Shown one piece after another: positions 32,270 through 36,073 of a DNA stretch of 36,073 bases. Position 1 is the stretch's first letter; the number at the start of each line of letters is the position of its first letter. The notes under the pieces were generated by a model. The model was not told where the DNA came from. It saw only the letters and a program-made list of their open reading frames with translations, and ran no database searches. The position numbers were made by a program, and so were the translations under genes. Source of the stretch: Nocardioides sp. (GTDB lineage: Bacteria; Actinomycetota; Actinomycetes; Propionibacteriales; Nocardioidaceae); the NCBI GenBank assembly GCA_025965125.1, contig JAOPXM010000231.1, positions 1 to 36,073 on the forward strand, written 5' to 3'.

Positions 32270-33816
32270 CGGGTGTCTCCCGTCGAGGCGTCGACAAGAT
32301 CGACCGGTGTCAGCTCGGGTGCCCGGTCGAGCAGCGGCCCACCCCACTTGTCGCGCAGGATCGCCTCGAGCGCGGCCCCTACGCGATAGACACGGTCGTC
32401 GGCGAGAGCCGGGGCGAGGATCTGGAAGCCGGCCGGGAGGCCGTCCTCGTCGGCGAGGCCGCTGGGCACCGAGATGCCCGGCACGCCCGCCAGGTTGGCG
32501 GGGATGGTGGCCAGGTCGTTGAGATACATGGCGACTGGGTCATCCACCTTCTCGCCGAGCCGGAAGGCCGTCGTGGGCGCGGTGGGTGAGACCAGCACGT
32601 CGGCCTGCGTGAACGCGGCCTCGAAGTCGCGGCTGATCAGCGTGCGCACCTTCTGCGCCTGTCCGTAGTAGGCGTCGTAGTAACCACTGGACAGGGCATA
32701 GGTGCCCAGGATGATGCGGCGCTTGACCTCGTCGCCGAAACCGGCGTCCCGGGTGGCCCGCATGACGTCCTCGGCGCTCGGGTTGTCGATATGCTCGGGC
32801 AGCACCCGCAGGCCGTAGCGCATGGCGTCGAACTTCGCCAGGTTGCTCGAGGCCTCCGCCGGGAGAATGAGGTAGTAGGCCGCCAGCGCGTGCACGAAGC
32901 TGGGGCACGACACCTCGACGACCTCGGCCCCGGCTGCGACCAGCAGCTCGACGGACTCCCGGAAGCGGGCGAGCACGCCGGCCTGGTAGCCGTCGCCACC
33001 GAGCTCCTTCACGACACCGATGCGGACGCCGGTCATGTCACCGTTCGCACCCTGGCGTGCCGCTGCGACGAGCGGCTGGAGCGGCTGGTCGATGCTGGTG
33101 GAGTCCATCGGGTCGTGGCCACCGATGATCTCGTGCAACAGCGCGGAGTCGAGCACGGTCCGCGTGACCGGTCCGACCTGATCGAGGGAGTTGGCGAGCG
33201 CGACGAGCCCGTAGCGCGACACCCCGCCGTAGGTCGGCTTCACACCGACCGTGCCCGTGACCGCGCCCGGTTGGCGGATCGAGCCGCCGGTGTCGGTGCC
33301 GAGGGCGAGTGGCGCCTGGAAGGACGCCACCGCCGCCGCGGACCCGCCGCCGGAGCCGCCCGGGATGCGGTCGAGGTCCCACGGGTTGTGGGTGGCGCCG
33401 TACGCCGAGTGCTCGGTCGAGGAGCCCATCGCGAACTCGTCCATGTTGGTCTTGCCGAGGATCGGCAGGCCTGCCGCTCTCAGGCGGGTGACGACTGTGG
33501 CGTCGTACGGCGGGATCCAGCCCTCGAGGATCCTCGAGCCGCAGGTGGTGGGCAACCCGGAAGTCGCGAGGACGTCCTTGACGGCGATCGGTACGCCGTC
33601 GAGCGGCGACGCAGGCGTTCCGGCCGTTCGCCGGGCGTCGGACTGGCGGGCCTGCGCGAGCGCGCCCTCCGTGTCGACGTGCAGGAAGGCGCGCACCGCG
33701 CCGTCGACGGCGGCGATCCGGTCCAGGGAGGCCTGGGTCAGCTCGACCGAGGTGGTCTCGCCCGCCGTCAGAGCGTCAGCCAGCTCGGCGGCGGTCTTGC
33801 GGGTCCAGTCCGTCAC
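32266..33816 (-). CDS. gatA: Asp-tRNA(Asn)/Glu-tRNA(Gln) amidotransferase subunit A
   Basis: Glutaminase subunit of GatCAB, an amidase-signature enzyme that supplies ammonia. The 516-residue product has the Ser-cisSer-Lys triad: K80 ([10 protein letters not shown]), S155 ([10 protein letters not shown]) and S179 (DTGGSIRQP). [14 protein letters not shown] and [18 protein letters not shown] are also diagnostic. The GTG 33814-33816 ([12 protein letters not shown]) is chosen for family length and for its 4-nt GTGA overlap with gatC; codons further upstream lie within gatC. Translation of the three subunits is coupled. Confidence 0.97.
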   Translation of the reverse strand: MTDWTRKTAAELADALTAGETTSVELTQASLDRIAAVDGAVRAFLHVDTEGALAQARQSDARRTAGTPASPLDGVPIAVKDVLATSGLPTTCGSRILEGWIPPYDATVVTRLRAAGLPILGKTNMDEFAMGSSTEHSAYGATHNPWDLDRIPGGSGGGSAAAVASFQAPLALGTDTGGSIRQPGAVTGTVGVKPTYGGVSRYGLVALANSLDQVGPVTRTVLDSALLHEIIGGHDPMDSTSIDQPLQPLVAAARQGANGDMTGVRIGVVKELGGDGYQAGVLARFRESVELLVAAGAEVVEVSCPSFVHALAAYYLILPAEASSNLAKFDAMRYGLRVLPEHIDNPSAEDVMRATRDAGFGDEVKRRIILGTYALSSGYYDAYYGQAQKVRTLISRDFEAAFTQADVLVSPTAPTTAFRLGEKVDDPVAMYLNDLATIPANLAGVPGISVPSGLADEDGLPAGFQILAPALADDRVYRVGAALEAILRDKWGGPLLDRAPELTPVDLVDASTGDTR

Positions 33817-34112
33817 TGTTCGTCCCCCAGGATCCTCGGGACGGAGAATCGTTGCTGCTCCTGAGCGGGAGCACCCGACAGGGCCTGCTCGGCGGTCAGG
33901 CACGGCGTGTTCACGTCCTCGCGGTAGACGTTCGTGAGCGGGATCGCGTGCGACGTCGGGGGGATGTCGTCGCTGGCGACGCCACTGATCGAGGCCACCG
34001 ACTCGAGGATCACCGCCAGCTGCGGGGCGAGGTGGTCGAGCTCGGCGTCGTCGAGGTCGATCCGGGCGAGGTCGGCCAGGTGCGCGACCTCGTCTCGGGT
34101 GATTTCAGGCAT
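33813..34112 (-). CDS. gatC: Asp-tRNA(Asn)/Glu-tRNA(Gln) amidotransferase subunit C
   Basis: Small GatCAB subunit (99 residues) that stabilises GatA on Gat[50 protein letters not shown] and the conserved proline-rich end are typical. ATG 34110-34112 is preferred to GTG 34116-34118 because TAGGAT lies exactly six bases before it and no ribosome site is present, so gatC starts a leaderless gatC-gatA-gatB transcript. Its stop overlaps gatA's start. Confidence 0.95.
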   Translation of the reverse strand: MPEITRDEVAHLADLARIDLDDAELDHLAPQLAVILESVASISGVASDDIPPTSHAIPLTNVYREDVNTPCLTAEQALSGAPAQEQQRFSVPRILGDEQ

Positions 34113-34118
34113 GACCAC

Positions 34119-34124
34119 ATCCTA
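34119..34124 (-). promoter_or_regulatory. -10 box of gatCAB
   Basis: TAGGAT on the minus strand, six bases before the gatC ATG; leaderless start. Confidence 0.6.
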
Positions 34125-34426
34125 GGAGGGGGTCGCCTGCCCATTTCAGGCGGCCGACATGGGGCTCCCCCAACCCCATCATGGATGGCCAACGCCGGCG
34201 ACTCAGCGCCCGGACTCCGCATCATCGACACCACCTTCGGGCAAGGACGAGACGTCGAGGACGACACGACGGGGTGACCCGCGATGGCGGCACGTTGCTG
34301 GTCGGTGGCACGGACGTGACGGTGTGCGCGCCGCTCTCACACGATTGCTCGCACCAGACCACCGACGCCGGCAAGGGTGAGCTCAAGATCGTGGGAACCC
34401 GTACGAGTCCTGAGACCGAGCCGGTC
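34125..34426. other. Gene-poor stretch with a possible broken small ORF
   Basis: Between gatC and the DinB-like gene there is no recognisable gene. On the plus strand, 34185-34277 reads as a protein-like MANAGDSAPGLRIIDTTFGQ..., ending at a TGA that overlaps a GTG (34274) in another frame, which continues to 34429 with protein-like content (TLLVGGTDVTVCAPL). The two pieces are in different frames, so this may be a frameshifted remnant, two overlapping small genes, or chance. The longer open frame from 34181 is Arg/His-rich in its first third and looks non-coding there. Confidence 0.35.
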
Positions 34427-34432
34427 TAGGGT
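34427..34432 (+). promoter_or_regulatory. -10 box of DinB-like gene
   Basis: TAGGGT, eight bases before GTG 34441. Its TAG doubles as the stop of the preceding open frame. Confidence 0.5.
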
Positions 34433-34440
34433 CGCTTCTC

Positions 34441-34938
34441 GTGGGCCACGACTATCGCAGTGAAGCGACCCTGACCGGCACCGAGCGCGAGCAGCTCGAG
34501 GCGTTCCTCCACGACAACCGGATGGAGCTGCTCGCCACGCTTGACGGCCTCACCGACGACCAGGCGCGCCGTCGCCTGGTGCCCTCGCTGACCAGTCCTC
34601 TGGCGATCGTCAAGCACTGCATCTTCGTAGAGAAGGTCTGGTTCCACTTGTCGCTGGCCGGCCGGACACGCCAGGAGCTGGGTCTTCCGGAGGAGGCACC
34701 CGACAGCTGGACGCTGAGCGACGAGGACACGATCGACTCGGTCGTCGCGGACTTCCGGGTGGCCTGGGCAGAGGCGAACCAGATCGCCGCCGCGTACACG
34801 CTCGACAACCTGGCCGTCCACAATCGGCGCGGCCCCCTCACCTTGCGCTGGATCTACGTCCACATGATCGAGGAGCTCGCCCGCCACGCCGGGCACGGCG
34901 ACATTCTGCGAGAGCAGATTCTGGCCGCGGACGCCTAG
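34441..34938 (+). CDS. DinB-like (DUF664) four-helix protein
   Basis: A 165-residue cytosolic four-helix-bundle protein of the DinB/DUF664 superfamily. The metal-ligand histidine in SPLAIVKHCIFVEKVWFHL and the C-terminal WIYVHMIEELARHAGHGDILREQ with two more candidate histidines fit the three-His nickel or zinc site. Actinobacterial members often use mycothiol as cofactor in transfer or isomerase reactions. The GTG start is supported by TAGGGT eight bases upstream; no ribosome site is seen. A REP-like element follows its stop by 11 nt. Confidence 0.9.
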   Translation: MGHDYRSEATLTGTEREQLEAFLHDNRMELLATLDGLTDDQARRRLVPSLTSPLAIVKHCIFVEKVWFHLSLAGRTRQELGLPEEAPDSWTLSDEDTIDSVVADFRVAWAEANQIAAAYTLDNLAVHNRRGPLTLRWIYVHMIEELARHAGHGDILREQILAADA

Positions 34939-34949
34939 ACCCGATCGCT

Positions 34950-34989
34950 GGTCGAGGAGGGCGCGCACTGGGCGCCCGTCTCGAAAGCC
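34950..34989 (+). repeat. REP-like element, copy B
   Basis: GGTCGAGGA, the stem GGGCGC (34959-34964), loop GCACTGG, GCGCCC (34972-34977), then GTCTCGAAAGCC. Relative to copy A (3256-3290) the flanks are conserved while the stem changed on both sides (GGTCGC/GCGACC there), so pairing is kept. Like copy A it directly follows a stop codon in the sense orientation. Confidence 0.6.
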
Positions 34990-34997
34990 CGGAAATT

Positions 34998-35010
34998 GAG
35001 GCAGCGCCTC
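34998..35010 (-). terminator. Weak hairpin behind the HNH gene
   Basis: GAGGC-AGC-GCCTC, followed on the minus strand by AATTT. It lies 7 nt behind the HNH stop (35017) and could end that transcript; the stem is only five pairs. Confidence 0.35.
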
Positions 35011-35016
35011 TTCGGC

Positions 35017-36073
35017 CTAGGTTCGTCTGTTGAAGGCGACCTTCCCGCCGGGCAGGTGAGTGATGGTGTAGCTGGGGTCGTGGGCTCTCGCGTGGTGTCG
35101 GGGACAGAGGAGCCGCCCCTCCTTCACCGAGGTCCCGCCGCCCTGGGTCCAGGGTGTGGTGTGGTGGACGTGGCAGAGCCCGGGCGGCCAGTCACACCCG
35201 TGTGCGGTGCAGGTCTTGTCCCGGGTCGCGACCGCGACCCGCTGGGGCTGAGTGTGGAACCTGGCCTTGCGGCCCACATCGAGGGGAACCGAGTCGCCGT
35301 CGAGGACGACCGGGATGATCCCCGCCTCACACGCCAGCTTCCGGGCAAGGTCGGGGCTGATCCACTGCCCGGTGTCGAGGTGCGCTGCGCTGAGCCCACC
35401 CATCAGGGCTTCCAGGCTCATGGTGACCACCACCGTCGCAGCCACCCCACCGGCTCGGGGGAGCCGGTCCACCGGGTAGGACTCGAGGTGCTCCAGGAAC
35501 GCCTTGCCCATCCGTTCCGGACCTGTACGCCTCGCCGGCACCACGCCTACGACCGCGCACTGGTGTCTGGGTGCGCCGATCGCCATCAGTGCCTTCTTCA
35601 GCATCGTCGCCTGCAGGGTGGGCAGCGTGGCACGTAGGTAGGTCTTGCCGTGCCCGTCGTCGGTCAACGTCAACCGCGCCGCCGCCTGTGCGGCTTGCTC
35701 CTCGCGGTCCAACAGGTGGGCTTCTTGGGCCTCACCGATCTCCGGTGCCACGGTCGTCAGGATGGCGCGGCCGAGGTTCCGCAACCCGTGCGGGTCGTGG
35801 ACCCCGGCGTGCTCGATCAGCAGCTCCTCGGCCCTGGGTGACCAGGGCCGGATCGGGGTCTGCGGGCAGCGCTCCCAGGCCCCGCACGATCACCGTCGCC
35901 TGCTCGACCGAGACGTCCCCGGCACCCATGGCGACCCGCACCTTCTCGAACCGGGTATCGAGTGCTTGGGCCAGGCGCATCGCCTTATGCGCTGCCAACC
36001 GGTCCTGTCGGGTGTGGTGGGCCCACCAGTTCGCGGTCGAGACCACCCCAGTGGCCGCACCGACCTGCAACGT
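35017..36073 (-). pseudogene. DUF222/HNH endonuclease gene with frameshift, 5' end cut by window
   Basis: Two open frames make one gene. The upstream part (to about 35836) covers the DUF222 region (LAAHKAMRLAQALDTRFEKVRVAMGAGDVSVEQATVIVRGLGALP), and the downstream part (from about 35835 to 35017) continues with RAEELLIEHAGVHDPHGLRNLGRAIL and ends with an HNH domain: CTAHGCDWP, CHVHHTTPW and CPRHHARAHD. The switch needs one base less in the GGG at 35836-35838 (reading VT-RAEE instead of VTQGRGA). Such DUF222-HNH genes are multicopy in actinobacteria and have no firmly known role. The frameshift may be a true decay mutation or an assembly error. The N-terminus lies beyond the window. Confidence 0.85.

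Noticed and set aside
34181..34429. 82-codon ORF as a real gene
   Set aside because: First third is Arg/His-rich, as in wrong-frame translation; only the later part looks protein-like.

Overview
The window is chromosomal DNA of a high-GC Gram-positive bacterium, most likely an actinobacterium of the Nocardioidaceae. Pointers are the uniformly GC-rich codon use, frequent GTG/TTG starts, many promoter-at-the-start-codon (leaderless) genes, an ilvB-ilvN-ilvC order with an attenuator, gatC-gatA-gatB, and an HNH endonuclease of the DUF222 type. The species assignment is inference. I see no tRNA, rRNA, CRISPR array, prophage or insertion sequence.

Layout. 1-3290 (minus): branched-chain amino acid operon: leader peptide and attenuator, ilvB, ilvN, ilvC (cut by the window start). 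3299-4377 (minus): a pterin dehydratase-VOC fusion coupled to a second VOC protein. 4505-8273 (plus): a membrane protein, a NarL/DesK-type two-component pair and a UBP zinc-finger protein. 8277-9684: a GNAT acetyltransferase and a Pr6Pr membrane protein diverging from a 40-bp promoter region. 9710-13681 (minus): ilvD, a membrane-anchored TIM-barrel-like protein and kynureninase in one tight run. 13797-16084 (plus): an NTF2-like protein and a helical protein with a C-terminal domain usually seen in large regulators. 16089-20677: a beta-propeller protein, an EamA exporter, a small ORF, an alpha/beta hydrolase and a PQQ-type sugar dehydrogenase lipoprotein.

20664-26360 (minus) is the most interesting part. 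An apparent cobalamin riboswitch heads a five-gene run: a secreted alpha-toroid protein, a membrane-tethered protein that looks like the small domain of intrinsic factor/transcobalamin, and the T, A (two-domain ATPase) and S parts of an ECF transporter. Together this reads as a vitamin B12 capture-and-import system in which the two domains of the animal B12 carriers are encoded by separate genes. 26401-27603 is a secreted RTX-type calcium-binding protein. 27708-30624 (plus) holds a large LuxR-type ATPase regulator and a DUF4242 protein. 30746-34112 (minus) is gatC-gatA-gatB (amidotransferase for Gln-tRNA/Asn-tRNA). 34441-34938 is a DinB-like protein, and 35017-36073 (minus) a DUF222-HNH gene broken by a one-base frameshift and cut by the window end.

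Non-coding structure is rich: at least twelve starts have a TAnnnT-like -10 box 6-10 nt upstream; three different inverted-repeat elements sit just behind stop codons, one of them present twice with a compensating stem change; and the ilvD promoter region carries three GAGGTCAC half-sites.
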